Below are positions 1-11,554 of a stretch of DNA of 64,000 nucleotides, one piece after another. The translations under genes were made by a program, and so were the position numbers. The stretch comes from Gnetum montanum (lineage: Eukaryota > Streptophyta > Gnetopsida > Gnetales > Gnetaceae). Numbering within the stretch: the first letter of the stretch is position 1; each line of letters starts with the position of its first letter. A model generated the notes under the pieces. That model saw only the letters and a program-made list of their open reading frames with translations, had not been told where the DNA came from and made no database searches. The DNA lies in NCBI GenBank assembly GCA_015680685.1, contig MNCI01022534.1, positions 142,005 through 206,004 of the forward strand, written 5' to 3'.

Positions 1-383
1 GTGTGAGAAATTACACTGGGGAATCCCCGATTACAGGATGTGAAACAAGCACAAAACAACAAGCAAAATGGTCTGAACAGAAGTTCGATCTACCTCGTGG
101 GCTAAGCTGAGATGCAAGGCAGGCCAAGCTTCGACGTCTACCGATCAACTGTATCTGATCGATAAAGTCTCTTCAGCAGAAAGATTGCTCCTGTCACCGG
201 TGCTCAAATCTGTACTCTGCTTCGGCTGTAAGGTGATGATGTCCCCGATTTCCAAAGTGCTGTTCTTTGTATTTCTCCTCCAAAGTGCTAAGTGCTCTGG
301 TGCTCAGAAATATGCTTTTCTGCTTCTCTGAGTTTTTTTTACTAACCTGAATTTTTGCCAACCTCTTTCTCTTTGTTAACTGG

Positions 384-395
384 GGTATTTATAGG
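384..395 (-). promoter_or_regulatory. TATA box of the CpG-rich LTR
   Basis: The minus strand reads CCTATAAATACC here, a strong plant-type TATA element. It lies between the repeat-bearing U3 (571-1054) and the R/U5-like part (1-360). Transcription would run leftward, out of the window. Confidence 0.6.
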
Positions 396-495
396 CCGCG
401 ACACTTCGCGGAGAAGGCCCAACCTTGATGATGTGGGTTCCGAATATTGCGGGCTCTGCTGGCATGATCTTTTAAGTCAGACTGTGACTACGCAC

Positions 496-515
496 AACAC
501 GCTTGTTTGCGTGTT
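496..515. repeat. Short hairpin in LTR U3
   Basis: AACACGC and GCGTGTT are perfect inverted arms around the six-base loop TTGTTT. The hairpin lies between the TATA box and the larger palindromic repeat array and has the same CpG-rich vocabulary. Confidence 0.6.
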
Positions 516-570
516 ATGCGCGTGAGAAGTAAGCAAGTGTTGAGCATGCTTTAATTGTTTTCAGGCTGGA

Positions 571-1054
571 TTACACTCATTCGCGTTGCGTTGCGTATAT
601 GAGCGTAATCTGGTAAAAACAATAAGCTCAGAGTTGCTTTACGCTCACTACGCAGTTGCGCATAATGAAGCATAGGCAATGCACAATTTTACGCTCATTA
701 CGCAGTTGCGCGTGTCAGAGCGTAAAACGATGTGTAAATTACGCTCACTACGCAGCTATGCGTGATAAAGCGTAAGCAATGTACAACTTACGCTCACCAC
801 GCGGCCGTGCGTGACGAAGCGTAAGTAATGTATGCCTTACGCTCACTACGCAGCTGCGCGTATGAAGCGTAAAACGATGAGCAACTTGAATGATAACATA
901 CGCAATGATACGCATCGCTGCGTATCGAGCGTAAAAACAAGTTATGCATGCGCCGGGAGGAAAAGTGTCAACCTGTTGCGCTTCTTTAGACTCTTCCTTC
1001 AACTGTCTTGGAGCTTATTACACTTATTACGCTGCCGTGCGTAATAGAGCGTAA
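571..1054. repeat. Tandem ~50 bp palindromic units in LTR U3
   Basis: Units start with TTACGCTC or a variant at 571, 639, 689, 739, 788 and 837, so the core spacing is 49-50 bp. Most units end with GAGCGTAA or GAAGCGTAA, the inverse of the start, and hold an inner pair ACGCA/TGCGT. Each unit is thus a nested inverted repeat able to form a stem-loop or cruciform. Diverged copies end near 933 and lie at 1027-1054. The position upstream of a TATA box suggests enhancer-type U3 repeats. Short reading frames through the array are by-products of the repeat. Confidence 0.85.
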
Positions 1055-1144
1055 ACTTGTCTTGGAATGAAGGTGGAATGCGCTCTTGCTTGAATTGCGA
1101 GCCTTTGCCTGAGGCCGACCTGTAATTTTCACGGTGTTTCAACA

Positions 1145-2457
1145 GGTGTTTGCACTTTGAAATTTTTATAGTAGTTATTGTAAATTTCTAAAACTAGCAT
1201 TGATTTTTTTTATGCATTTCCTTATTCCCTTTGGCTACCAAAATCCCCCTTAGCAAAAGCCTCAACGTGAAAGTTATAGGTGGATTGGGTGCTAAAGATT
1301 CACAACACTTGCTGTGAATTTTTTCAGCCAAATTCTCAAGTTTCTAAAGTGGATGGTTCTACCCTTATAGAAGTCATCCAACTTCTCGAAGTTGGGTTCT
1401 CCCCATATTTCCAAGTTGAGAAAGTTGGTAGCCTACTAAAACCAATGTTAGTGGAGAAATACCAACTTTCCACTTTGGTTTCTTTAGCCTTACTCCCTTC
1501 TCAACATTAGGTTAGAAGATGTAAGATTTCCATTATCTCACCCCCCTCTTCCCCCTTGTCATACCTAGCATAGAAGTAGTTGGGAAGCCTAGCGTGGAAA
1601 AGGTTTAACACCAATTTTTTTGATAGCCAACATTACAAATTGAAAGCCTTTTTCCATATTTTTGCAGCCAAAAATTCTACAAGATTAATGCTACGCTTTC
1701 TCCCTTGTGACTAAAATAGTAGCATGAAAGTTGCAGGTGGTTAGGTGGTGATTTTTCATAACAATTGCTGTGAATTTTTTTGTCCAAGGCTAGCATTAAA
1801 GCTTTTCCATTCTTTTATTTTTTATTGCCAATTTTCTTTTAGTTTCTAAAGTGGGTGGTTCAGTCCTTCTGGAAATTACCAAACTTTTAGAAGTTAGCTT
1901 TCCCCAATTTTCTCAAGTTGAGAGAATTGGCAAAACCAATTTTTAGTAGGAAAATCCAAACTATTCACTTTGGTTTTCAGCCTTACCCCTCATCAATGTT
2001 GAGTTAGAAGGTGTGAGATTTTCATTATCTCAACCCCCTTCTTTCCCCCTCTACCATACCCAGCGTAGAGGTAGTCAAAAGGCAAACTTGGGTGAGGCTT
2101 CACATCAATGTTTTCAACTTTCCATTCATGGTACAGGGGTAAACTCCTCTTATCCCCTACTTACTAATTATAGTAAGTACCTCATTTTTTTCATTTTTGT
2201 TTCCTTTAAAATTTTTTGAATTCTCTTCACTATAACTTACTTCTATTTTACCATTTATAGCATATTTTAAACCATTTTCAGTACTATAGCCATGTCTTTC
2301 CAATAGTCCACCAAATTTTCCTTCACCCTCATTGGTAAAGATCATAGCCAACAATCCATGAGGATCTATGAATTTGAGCATCAAAGGGTAGAGTCCTAAT
2401 TTGGCATCCATAAATGAAGATCTTTATAACTTTTTTTGTACTAAAATATAGGTAGGC
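1145..2457. repeat. Non-coding; imperfect ~0.5 kb tandem duplication
   Basis: No gene seen. The stretch about 1266-1660 recurs at about 1722-2130: GAAAGTT-AGGTGG near 1268/1724, TTTCTAAAGT at 1341/1843, and a GATTT-CATTATCTCA block near 1524/2016. The offset grows from ~456 to ~500 bp through indels. It could be the leader or LTR remnant of the neighbouring element A1, but no TG...CA ends or primer site were found. Confidence 0.6.
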
Positions 2458-5050
2458 ATGCTAATTCCACGTATTGAAGCAAAGGCCAAGAAAGAGTTTG
2501 AGCTCATACACATGAGTGGGAAGGAGTACATCCCTTCCTCATGTGACCATATTCCCCTTAATGACATATATGCTAGCATGCTAGCCCAATTGATTACCAT
2601 GGAAGAGAAAGATGAAAAACATAGCTCTAAGGAACAATAGGAAGAGGATGATGAATTTAAGGTAGAATCTAAGCTTGAAAACATCCTAGGAGAATTGTTC
2701 CAACAAACATCCCCAAAGGTCACAACACCTTCCTCTAATGTTTTTATATTTTGCATGGACACAGTGCCACCATCTTCCACTACTTCTTACCCTACTGTGG
2801 TGGATTACACATGAGTTATAGCCACACGTCAAACTCAACCATTGTCACAAATAATAAATTATGACACATCAATACCATTTGCAACATAATCTCGATATAT
2901 AAAGTCATTAATGATGGTTTTTACCATCAGAAATCCACTAATTACTCATAGGGTATCCACCATGGAATCCTAAGAAACACAAAGATCAGACATCCTATTT
3001 GTCCTATTTATGGTTCAAGCAATGGGACAAACATCCTTTTCTTTGTTTGGACCACAAGCCACACCCATAATGCAACCTCTTCCTTCTATCATGCAACCCA
3101 TATAAATGTCACAAGCCTCACAGTAGGTGCCATAACCATATGTGCAAACCCTAAAACTAACAAGGCCACCACAGGGTTTGGATCAAGCTTTTAAAATGAT
3201 CCAAGACTTAATGAAGGAGTTGAAGAGGCTTAAGGCCTCTACTTCACAGATTGTCGAGATTATGAACTTCTACCAGGATGATCCCATAAGTTCCATAGTC
3301 CCATCCTTGACATTTCCTCCTAGTGTCCCTATTTCCTAGTTTAGCAAATATAATGGAGACAGTGACCCTAATTCTCACCTTATTACCTTTCAATCTAAAT
3401 GCTTACTATTGTAGACATGGCCCCATACCATCATGACGATTTTCCCTATGTCTTTGACTAGGAAAGTACTTGATTGGTATTGAACATTACCTAGAGGATC
3501 CATATCCTCTTTGGAGAACTTGATTGCCTAGTTTGTAAACTAGTTCAAGTATAACTTGAAGCCTAACATAATGCTTAACCAACTCATGAAGGTCAAGTAG
3601 AATTCCTTAGAACCCATGCAAAAATTTATTCAGTGGTGGAATGGACTGCTAAATGAAATACCAAAGCCCATAGCTAAATCCCACTTGTTAGCCATATTCA
3701 AGGGAGTAGTGAACAACTTTATCATGTCAAAACTCTACTACCTTGATCCAAGGTCACTTAGCTAGGAATTTTTCCAAACCAAGAACATCAAGGATGCCAT
3801 GGAGGCTAGTCATGTTCTCGCCTATATAGCATATAAAAATCAACAAATTCATAGAGACAAAAAAAAAGAAGCAAAAAAAAAAACAACAAAACCATAACAA
3901 TTGTAACCAAGGAAACAAAGATCACAATCCAAGGGTTGAAGGTCAATCCACCCAAGGCCCCCACTAATGACTACAATAATCAACCATAACATTTCATCAA
4001 TAACAACTAGACCTAACTTCAAAAGAAAGGACATCTCCAAATATAGTTTGCTACCATTAAATCCACCCAAGTTGCTAGAGAAACTATTAAAAGGTAGGTT
4101 CATGCAGCATAAACAAATGACCAAAGCCACTCAAAAGAAACATGAGAAGCTGTGTGAAATAGCCAAGGACCCTACTTGGATAACAAAGGATGGTCCCTAG
4201 TTGCCTAGATACTTCAAGCTAGACTACTTTTGTCATTATCATTAATTGCCTAGTCATGACATAGACTTCTACCTTGCACTGAAGGATAACTTGCAAAGGA
4301 TGATAGATAGGGTGAAGCTAGTCATAGATGCTTCCAACCTAGTTTGGCCACAAAATTAGTCAATGCATGTCTACAAGGACTTGTTGAATGCTATTGATAG
4401 CCATTATGTTATTTTAGCATTCAACATTGATGACAATCAGAGACTTGTAAGAGAACCATATGAGATTCAAGTACCCCTCTACAATGAAAGGGCTTCTTTA
4501 GCTTCCCATAGCTTAAGAACTCATTTTTTCATAAGAGTACCATCATGAATGCCTCCAAGGTAATCTTTTGTCATCAAGGTTCTCCAAACCAATACAACTC
4601 AAATAGCCATAGCCCAACTAATTACACAAAGACCCCCTGTAATAGCCAATTCTACTACCGCTTCCTCACAACTGATGGCTAACAACCTAAAAACTTCAAT
4701 CAACATGAGGAAGAAGCATAGGAAAAAGCTTAACAACAAGGGAGACATGTAGATGAAGGAATGAAAGGAAGTGGATCCATTGAAGCCCACTACCATTTCC
4801 GCTATACCCATGACATTCTTTCCCACAACCCCTTCAAGAAACAAGCCATAAGAGGAGACCAAATTCCATAACCAAAACAATAAGAACCACAACAACCACA
4901 TCGTAAAGCCAAAGTTTGCATTTTGGAAAACATGGAGGAAGTAAAGCACAATCAAGGCAACATGTCCATGGCCAATGATAAAAACTTCCTTTGTGTAATG
5001 GACCAAGTTAGGGAATCCCTCAAGTAGAAAACCAAAACATTAAGCTTATA
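2458..5050 (+). pseudogene. gag: Element A1 gag polyprotein (decayed)
   Basis: A nearly continuous frame with scattered stops runs from the Met at 2458. An acidic, charged N-terminal part is followed by a Pro/Gln/Met-rich stretch. The capsid-type retrotransposon gag domain lies at about 3340-3830; readable blocks are FSKYNGDSDPNSHLITFQ and, after a stop, FPMSLTRKVLDWY. A basic Lys-rich segment follows (3850-4100). A decayed CCHC-like motif (YFCHYH then SHDIDF, near 4210-4280) matches the zinc-binding region of this lineage with Cys-to-Tyr type changes. Several internal TAG codons stand where Gln is expected, for example two near 3528-3542 (IA.FVN.FK). Gag would form the particle shell; this copy cannot. 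Confidence 0.75.
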
Positions 5051-5830
5051 TGACCTAATCTTGAATTTCACCACACATCATGAAGCACTAGTCAAAATGT
5101 TGACTTTCATCCTAATTATTAAGGACATCCTTGCTATTGAGGAATCCATCCATGCAATGATGAATCCTCCCTCACTAGGGGAGGAGACGTCAACACCCTT
5201 AACATTTTGCAACATTGAAATTAAGGTTAATCCCCAAAATGATGAAGTAACTATAGCTTCTTTATTCATAACCATACACATAGGACAATTTAAAATACAT
5301 TAGATGCATGTTGATGATGGAGCTCACACCAACATCATCCCATGCACCATCATTGAATGCTTGGGCTTAACTAAGTAGATACAACCTATAATCACTGTAG
5401 CTCTTAAGCCCTTCAATGGATTAAGAGTTGTCATCAAGGGGTCTATATCCTTGGATTTTGTAGCCAGGGAGTAATTTGTCACATCCACCAATTTCTTGGT
5501 GGTGGAGGAGACACCAAGATTCAACCTAATCCTAGGAAGGCCTTGGTTGGCTTTATTATGAGCTATGTCATCTCCCATCCATTAAGAAATTCACCTCCCT
5601 TACAAAGGAGGTGAAATCATAATTCATGGTGATAACATGGTTCCCTTGGCTATCAACAATGTAGACATAGATCAAGGATCTAAATTGGAGCTTCAAGAAG
5701 AAGCTCCTTGAAGAGCAAAAATCCAAGAAATTCAATGATGATAGCAATAAGCAATGAGATATGTTATGGGATGAACTCCCATTTAACATTGTAAGTGAAG
5801 GGGATGGCAAATATAAGATAGTGTAGAGTA
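5051..5830 (+). pseudogene. Element A1 aspartic protease region (decayed)
   Basis: The frame continues from gag with the block LTFILIIKDILAIEESIHAM. The active-site region reads VDDGAHTNIIP, where an intact enzyme has D-S/T-G: Asp and Gly are there but the middle residue is changed. It is followed by PFNGLR and the C-terminal landmark FNLILGRPWL near 5515-5545. A linker with GGEIIIHGD (another frame, near 5610-5640) resembles the segment after protease in Tat-type polyproteins. The same region is present in A2, which fixes the reading. No RT follows. Confidence 0.75.
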
Positions 5831-6525
5831 GGCCTTACTTCCTAATCTTGAAAATATTAGGAAGAATCTATACAAGTGAAGTTTACCTTAACCTTCCCAT
5901 GCCCCTATGACCAAATGCATCAATAGCCATCTAGCCTTACTTTTCTTTTGTAGTTTATTATATCTTTTTATGCATTTGTTGTTTTACTCTTTATGCACAT
6001 AGCTTATGCATGTAGCCTAAGTTCATTTGCATTTTTGCCTATTTTCTACAACCTTTATTTATTTTTACTTATGTTATAAGCATTGAAAAAACCTTATAAA
6101 TATATGTCTCTTTCATACCCCATCCACTAAGATGTTAAACTAGCATTATGGCTCACCATGGCCTTAAACTAGCAATGTAGCCACAATCGCGTAATATAAC
6201 ATTTGCCTATGATGGCCTAAAACTAGCAAACATCTTGTTTATTATTACACTTCTTTTTTTCAATTAGCCATTTAATGTTATAACCAAAACATCAACATAG
6301 TCATTCTTAATGTTTACAACATTTACAATGTTAGATATCTATAGCCAAAAATAAACCCAAAATTTAAATTTGAGGTTAAAATGTCCATAACATACATATC
6401 CATGGCCACAATTTGTGGCACGAATGTCTAAGAATAACAAGTATCCATAACATAGTCTTGGCTAATCATAACCATCAACATAAAAACAAAAACAAATAGT
6501 TGACAAGATAAACTAAAGAAGGTTG
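5831..6525. other. Non-coding spacer between protease and antisense gene
   Basis: AT-rich, no coding frame. At about 6130-6240 a short motif of the form TGGCCTTAAACTAGCA recurs three times imperfectly. The same motif occurs twice in A2 at about 32730-32780, in the same relative place, so it belongs to the element family. Confidence 0.6.
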
Positions 6526-8378
6526 CTAAGTGACATCAAGAGGAGGAGGTGGTGGGTCATTCACAACCTCACTACTAGGGCCACCAATGTCTCTTAAGGC
6601 TTAGAATGCAACAACATATAGTTAGTTAGTAATCCATAGCCAAAATCATGACTTAAAACAAAAAATAAAGCATAAAATATATCAAACTTGTGGAGATTTC
6701 AGCTCCATTACTTTCAAGGGTAGATGTGGAAGGCCTTCCTCCAAACAATGGAGGATCTAGTCCTCCATCATGTTAACCCAGTCAACATTCCCAAGATCAA
6801 TACTAGAAAGAATGCTAGTTCTATCTACAAGATTCCAAGTAGGAGGCTCCTGGGTAGCAATAGCTATAGAGGTCTCACCTATAGGAATGATAATATGAAG
6901 AGTAGGGGATTACTCCACCTTGAGAGTACTTTCAAAAACTTGATAAGCACTCTTCAGCTAGATTCCCTAGATGAATAACTCTCTCTTTCACCATTTAATC
7001 AACTCCTCCTTGAGCCACTTTAGGTAGGCCCTATGATCCACCTTGTACTACCACCTATGGGTCTTTTTTGTCTTTCCCTACTCTAGGACCCAAGCACAAT
7101 AATCCTTTCAATCCTCAACCTTTTGGAAAATTAGGTCCATTTGCATATGTTATTCCACAATCTCCCGTAGGACCACTACTTTGTCTTGAATGACATGCCA
7201 ATAGCAGGTCGACATGAACTTCGTATTCTACAATTTCCTTTAGTTACCCACTTGGGCTTTGAAAAAGGCCTTACAATCTTAGAGATCTCTAATTATATCT
7301 TCTTGCCATTGAGTCTTTTCCCTTAAGGCCATAACTTCCTTTCATAGAGATTTGTTGGACCTCTCTAGCTCCCATGAAGTTTTTGCACATGACATTGCTA
7401 AATTAGTAATAGTCTCATACAACTTCACAAGTACACTAGATATATTAGAGAAAAGCTTAGGCAAGGAGTCTATCTCCAAGTCTTTTCTAGGATCTCACAC
7501 CACAGAAGGCATCATAAAAGCATAGAATAGAACCATAAAACATAATGCACAACCTAAGATAGCCATAATGCAAGCAAAGCCTACAACCGAAGCACATAAA
7601 ACACAATCCTTATCAATCTCTGGTGCAACCTAATGCAACCTATCGATGATGTCCTTAGCCATCCCATGCATGAACTCCACTTTGTCTAGAGTCTCTACCC
7701 ATGGTTTCACATGAAACTTAGGTATAGGAGCTTGTGTTTCTAGTTTAAAAACTACTGTAAGCATAAAAATCATTGAAGGTTAGGACAAAAAACAAATATA
7801 AATGATGAAATATAAAAAAAAATATTAAGGCATGGGCATACTTGGCCCCTCCTCCTCCTCTTCCTCCTCTGGAATGATGATGGAAGAGGTACCTGATACT
7901 GCCTCACTAAACAAGGCATCTAGATCATCTATACCTACATCGACGAATCCTTCAACCATAGGTTTCTTTAGGAGTGCTGCTTCTACACACCTTTGTTCTA
8001 CCTTCACAACATCTTGGGTTTCTATAGCTTGATGCTTGTCTACAACCATAGCACATAAAAAACTAGTTAACACATAAAACCATGAAGTGGCCATAAACTT
8101 TAAAACATGAAATAGCCAAATTTAAATAAAGCATACTTGCAACTACTTGTTGTGATGGCCTAAGCTTAAAATTAAGCTTCTTCAGGGTAGGCTAGTTTGA
8201 TGTTGGGGGTGCCTCCTCCATAGGCCTCTTGAGTTTCTCCTTAGCTACCCCTTTAGCCTCCATACACCATTGTCTAGCATCCTAGAAACTAGTGGAAAAC
8301 ATGAGAGGCTCATCATCATTAGTTTTATCAAGAGAATCATATTGCCTAACATTGAGATTCTTAGTGGTGATGGATAAT
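6526..8378 (-). pseudogene. Antisense multi-exon gene of element A1 (5' truncated)
   Basis: The product is not recognised. On the minus strand five exon-like blocks are separated by short AT-rich introns: about 8378-8137, 8039-7842, 7754-7614, about 7490-6673, and a last one ending at the stop at 6526. Acceptors such as TGGTTGTAG (8041) and TGCTTACAG (7755) and donors GTATGC (8136, 7841) are visible. The donor after the third block reads ATAAGG where A2 has GTAAGG. The protein is charged and coiled-coil-like (ETITNLAMSCAKTSWELERS; FMHGMAKDIIDRLH), has a Glu run, and ends in an acidic segment with PPPPPLDVT. Each block matches the A2 copy in order. The 5' exons are lost at 8378. There are several stops, so no product is expected. 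Confidence 0.65.
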
Positions 8379-8853
8379 GTATCATATTGCCTCAAGTACT
8401 AGCACAAACATTTTTTTCTCTATTTGGCCCACAAGCCACTACCATAGCACAACCTTTTCCTTCTATCATGAAACCCATAATGAGGGCACAAGCCTCACAA
8501 TAGATGCCAAAATGTTATGTACAAACCCTACAACCTATGGGGCCACTACAATGCTTGGATCAAGTCTTTCAAATGATTTAGGACTTAACATAGGAGTTGA
8601 AGAGGCTTAAAGCCTCTACCATACAAACAGCTAAAATTAGGGACTTCTACCAGGATGATCCCATAAGTCCCATAGTCCCACCCTTGATACTTCCTCATGG
8701 TGTCCCCATTCCCTAACTTAGTAAATATAATGTAGAAGATGATCCTAATGCTCACCTCATTACCTTTCAATCTGAATGTTTGCTCTTGTAGTGATAGCCT
8801 CATACCATCATGAGGATTTTTCCTATATCTTTGACTAGGAAAGCACTTGATTG
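8379..8853 (+). pseudogene. gag: Element A2 gag fragment
   Basis: The sequence is collinear with A1 gag at about 3015-3475: the Pro/Gln-rich stretch, the MI-DL-ELKRLKAST-type helix, FYQDDPISP, and the start of the capsid domain (TKYN-EDDPNAHLITFQSE with stops). It stops at 8853, in CTTGATTG, where element B sequence begins. With the protease fragments at 18818-18992 and 31777-32420 it appears to be the 5' part of one A copy later split by insertions. About 1.6 kb of gag/protease expected from A1 is missing between this piece and 18818. Confidence 0.65.
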
Positions 8854-10890
8854 AAAAGCTTATTCCTCTAAGGGCTCTTAGGATGAAGATTCTCTACCCA
8901 TTTTTTACTAGTGATGAGGGTGTGACCATGAATTTTTAGTCTACAATCCACAATTCAAGTTCAAGGAAAGATGGTAGTCAAGGAAAGGTATCGAACAAGC
9001 ATCATGATAATGGAAAAATTGATGAATGTGGCTGTGATAACCTAAGGGGAATTGGTAGATAACATGGTGGTGGTAGTCCTCATCCCTCTTCATCCTCTTC
9101 ACCTATATCTACTTCTTCTTTATTTTTTGATTTTGAAAGATGCTATAGAAGGAATAACAATGATGGAGGTAAGCATTGATGTAATAATACTAATCGTCAT
9201 GCCCACAATAATCAAAGGAGTAACAGAGGACATCATCAACAACAATGAACCAATGATGATGATGAGACTTTATTAGTAACTTGAAGTATGCTTAACATCA
9301 TAGAGATAGTTAAGTTCCCAACTAGACATGTGAAAGATAGTCAGATCAAGTGCTTAGACATGAACAATATCCCAAGATTTAATGGGGGATATAATTCTGA
9401 TCCACAGAACCATCTACAAGCCTTTCACAATGCCTATGACTTACAAAACATTTAGAATGATTGGTAGAAACTTAAGCTATTTCCTAGGACACTCATTAAA
9501 GAAGCAGAAGGCTGGTACTGATCCTTGGAGCTAGAATCCATTTGCAGATGGAGTACCATGCTAGAACTATTTAATGATAAATATTAGACATACTCTAAAG
9601 TGTCTAACTTGAGAAGGTAAATCCAAGGTTGGAAACAAGGAATACATGAATCCTTGGATGCTGCCATGGGTAGATACTATTCTCTTTTACATCAATGCCC
9701 TAGCCATTGTTATTCTTAGAGAAACTAGAAGAACTCTTAGGGTTTATGCCCAAGGAATATTGTCTAAACTAAGAGCTCATCAGATATAAAGGTTGATAGA
9801 ATAGGTAGCCAAAGAAGAAGTTGAGTTATAAAAAAAGGAAAGTGTAAAAGAATATAATAGGGATCCTTCCATTAGAAAAAGGGAGGTCTGAATTTTTGAC
9901 AAGGAGGAGTCACCACTCAACAAAGTTATGAATAGGAAAACCTTATCCATTTAAAAATATATTTATGATATTTTGGTAAAGGCTGATAAATTATGAGACT
10001 CTTTGGATGAAAAATTCCAAACTACTATGAAAATTTCTGAAGAATCCAAAGAGCAAAGTAATGATCATAACCATAGGAGATGGAAAGAAGCTGAAAATAC
10101 CCTATCAAATAGGTAAGGACAAAGTTACTACAGTAGAAGAAGTTGTGGAGATAGACTCTAATGATGACATTGGTTGTGACATTTGTTAGTATGAACATCC
10201 TACAGGCTATTTCCCTATGGTGTCATACTTACAAGAGTCTAAGGTGTAAACATGGAATCCTCAACTAACATGGAGGCAAGCACATAAAATATTACCCTAT
10301 CCTTAATGCAATCCAAGGTAGTTCCACCAGCAACAACAAGCTAACTATCCAAGTGGAGTTCCACCACAACCATATGAATAGTATCAATAGTGGTAGCAAC
10401 CACAGTCATGGTAAATGCTACTACTAAGATAACAGTTCCCTTATAGATAACTAGATCCATATGGGTACTATGTCTAGTAACCTGTTTCTCCAAGAAGTTC
10501 TACAAGCCACACCTCATTCTAGCATCACTATTACCCTCCACAATACCATCAAATTCATTCACCATCTACTCTAGGGGAACACCTATATCCATACCATTCT
10601 CCACATGTGTTTGCACACATCCCTCCACCCTCAACCCAGTTACCTACTATTTTATTCATGCATGGTGAAATTCCCTCATAGCCATAGCAACAAAATGCTA
10701 CAAGGGTTGTAAATTTACAACCAACCTTCTAGCTAAGTGGTTCAAACAATTGTTATAGGAAATATTCATGTTGTTGACCCAACAATCCTTCCAAATCCTC
10801 ACAACCTAATGCAGCTGGTCAGCCTATATCCCCAACATCCTCATCGTCTACATTGAACATATTCAAGTGCCCTTCAAACTAAATGCCACC
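8854..10890 (+). pseudogene. gag: Element B gag (decayed)
   Basis: The clearest block is at 9290-9470: DSQIKCLDMNNIPRFNGGYN followed by SDPQNHLQAFHNA, matching the minus-strand F copy near 46930-47120. The capsid C-terminal part follows with many stops and frameshifts to about 10130 (RRTLRVYAQG-type block, then a charged coiled coil). From about 10200 to 10890 the frame is Gln/Pro/Tyr-rich, a low-complexity linker also present in F. Frequent TAG codons occur at Gln positions. Non-functional. Confidence 0.7.
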
Positions 10891-11508
10891 TTAAAACCAT
10901 ACTATGATGTTAACGCATGCTATTTTTGATTCAATCAAGGTTGAAAATATTTTCATGAAAAGATCTGACCTAGGAAATCCTTTCATTTACTTACAAATTA
11001 CTAGACATGAGCCATTCATGGCTCTTCTTAATTTTGGTTTCGATGTCAATCTCATCTCCCATGACATGTACAAGGGCTAAAGCCTACCACCTTTCAAAAA
11101 GAGAAACATCAATTTAGAATTGGTAGACTAATCAACCATTGTTCTATTGGGACTAGTGGAGGACATTGTGACTATAGTTTGTAGGTGATCCTATCCTACC
11201 AATTTTCTAATAATCAAGGTGAAAATTGCAAAAGTGACTTCCCCATCATTATGGAAACAACATGGTTAAGCATAGTTGATGCACAAATGGGCATCAAGGA
11301 CCTTTCTATGGAAATCTCCAAGGAAACTGACTTTGGAAGGTTGGAGAAGAAGCATGTTCCATGCAGCACATATAGTAATAATGGATGCAATTGCATGCAA
11401 AAGATCTGGTCTATCAAAAGTACATACATTAAAGCATGCCATTAGTGTGCATAAGACACATATATCCATACTTCAAAAAGATAAGCTATTGAAGGTGGTC
11501 ATTAATCA
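10891..11508 (+). pseudogene. Element B aspartic protease region (decayed)
   Basis: The active-site block reads MALLNFGFDVNLIS; the F copy has ALLDLGSSVNLIS, so the catalytic Asp is Asn here. LPPFKKRNINLELVD and LVEDIVTIV follow, as in F. The distal part (PSL-KQHG-A, then the block before a Cys-containing end) continues to about 11400. A short sequence AAGTACATACATTAA occurs here (11417) and again at 11528, at the edge of a deletion that removed the N-terminal half of RT. Confidence 0.65.
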
Positions 11509-11554
11509 ATGCAAATCTTGCTCTTGAAAAAAAGTACATACATTAATGGCAAGC

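Larger units (their letters stand above)
1..1144 (-). mobile_element. Young CpG-rich LTR (left end at or beyond window edge)
   Basis: Read on the minus strand this begins TGTTGAAACACCG at 1144, has a long U3 with palindromic repeats, a TATA box near 390, then a transcribed-looking R/U5 running to the window edge. The sequence right of 1144 is not a polypurine tract, so this is either a 5' LTR whose body lies off the left edge or a solo LTR. A TG at position 2 could be the other end (about 1.14 kb in all), but the adjoining base cannot confirm it. It keeps many CpG sites while the rest of the window has almost none, so it inserted recently compared with its surroundings. The family was not identified. 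Confidence 0.75.
2458..8378 (+). mobile_element. Tat-like Ty3/gypsy element A1, truncated
   Basis: The order is gag (2458-5050), protease (5051-5830), about 0.7 kb non-coding, then a spliced-looking gene on the opposite strand (6526-8378). The copy breaks off inside that gene, where gag of copy A2 starts. No RT, integrase or clear LTR belongs to A1. The gag/protease relationship to Tat/Ogre-type elements is inferred from the protease-linker style and the Tat RT of the presumed sister copy A2. Confidence 0.65.

Noticed and set aside
2-20. TG at position 2 as the exact left end of the first LTR
   Set aside because: Only one flanking base is visible, so neither a primer site nor a target duplication can be tested.
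571-933. Regular ~50 bp repeats resembling a CRISPR array
   Set aside because: There are no unique spacers: units follow each other directly, each is itself palindromic, and they lie upstream of a TATA box in a plant LTR.
748-1044. Overlapping reading frames on both strands
   Set aside because: They are by-products of the repeat array, with no domain and no stop-free extension outside it.
4599-5006. 135-codon hydrophobic frame on the minus strand
   Set aside because: It is the reverse of the A1 gag linker, which has the same decayed reading on the plus strand. The hydrophobicity comes from reversed Asn/Lys/His-rich codons.
7832-8032. Ser-rich plus-strand frame
   Set aside because: Reverse of the Glu-rich exon of the A1 antisense gene, whose minus-strand reading is supported by the A2 copy.
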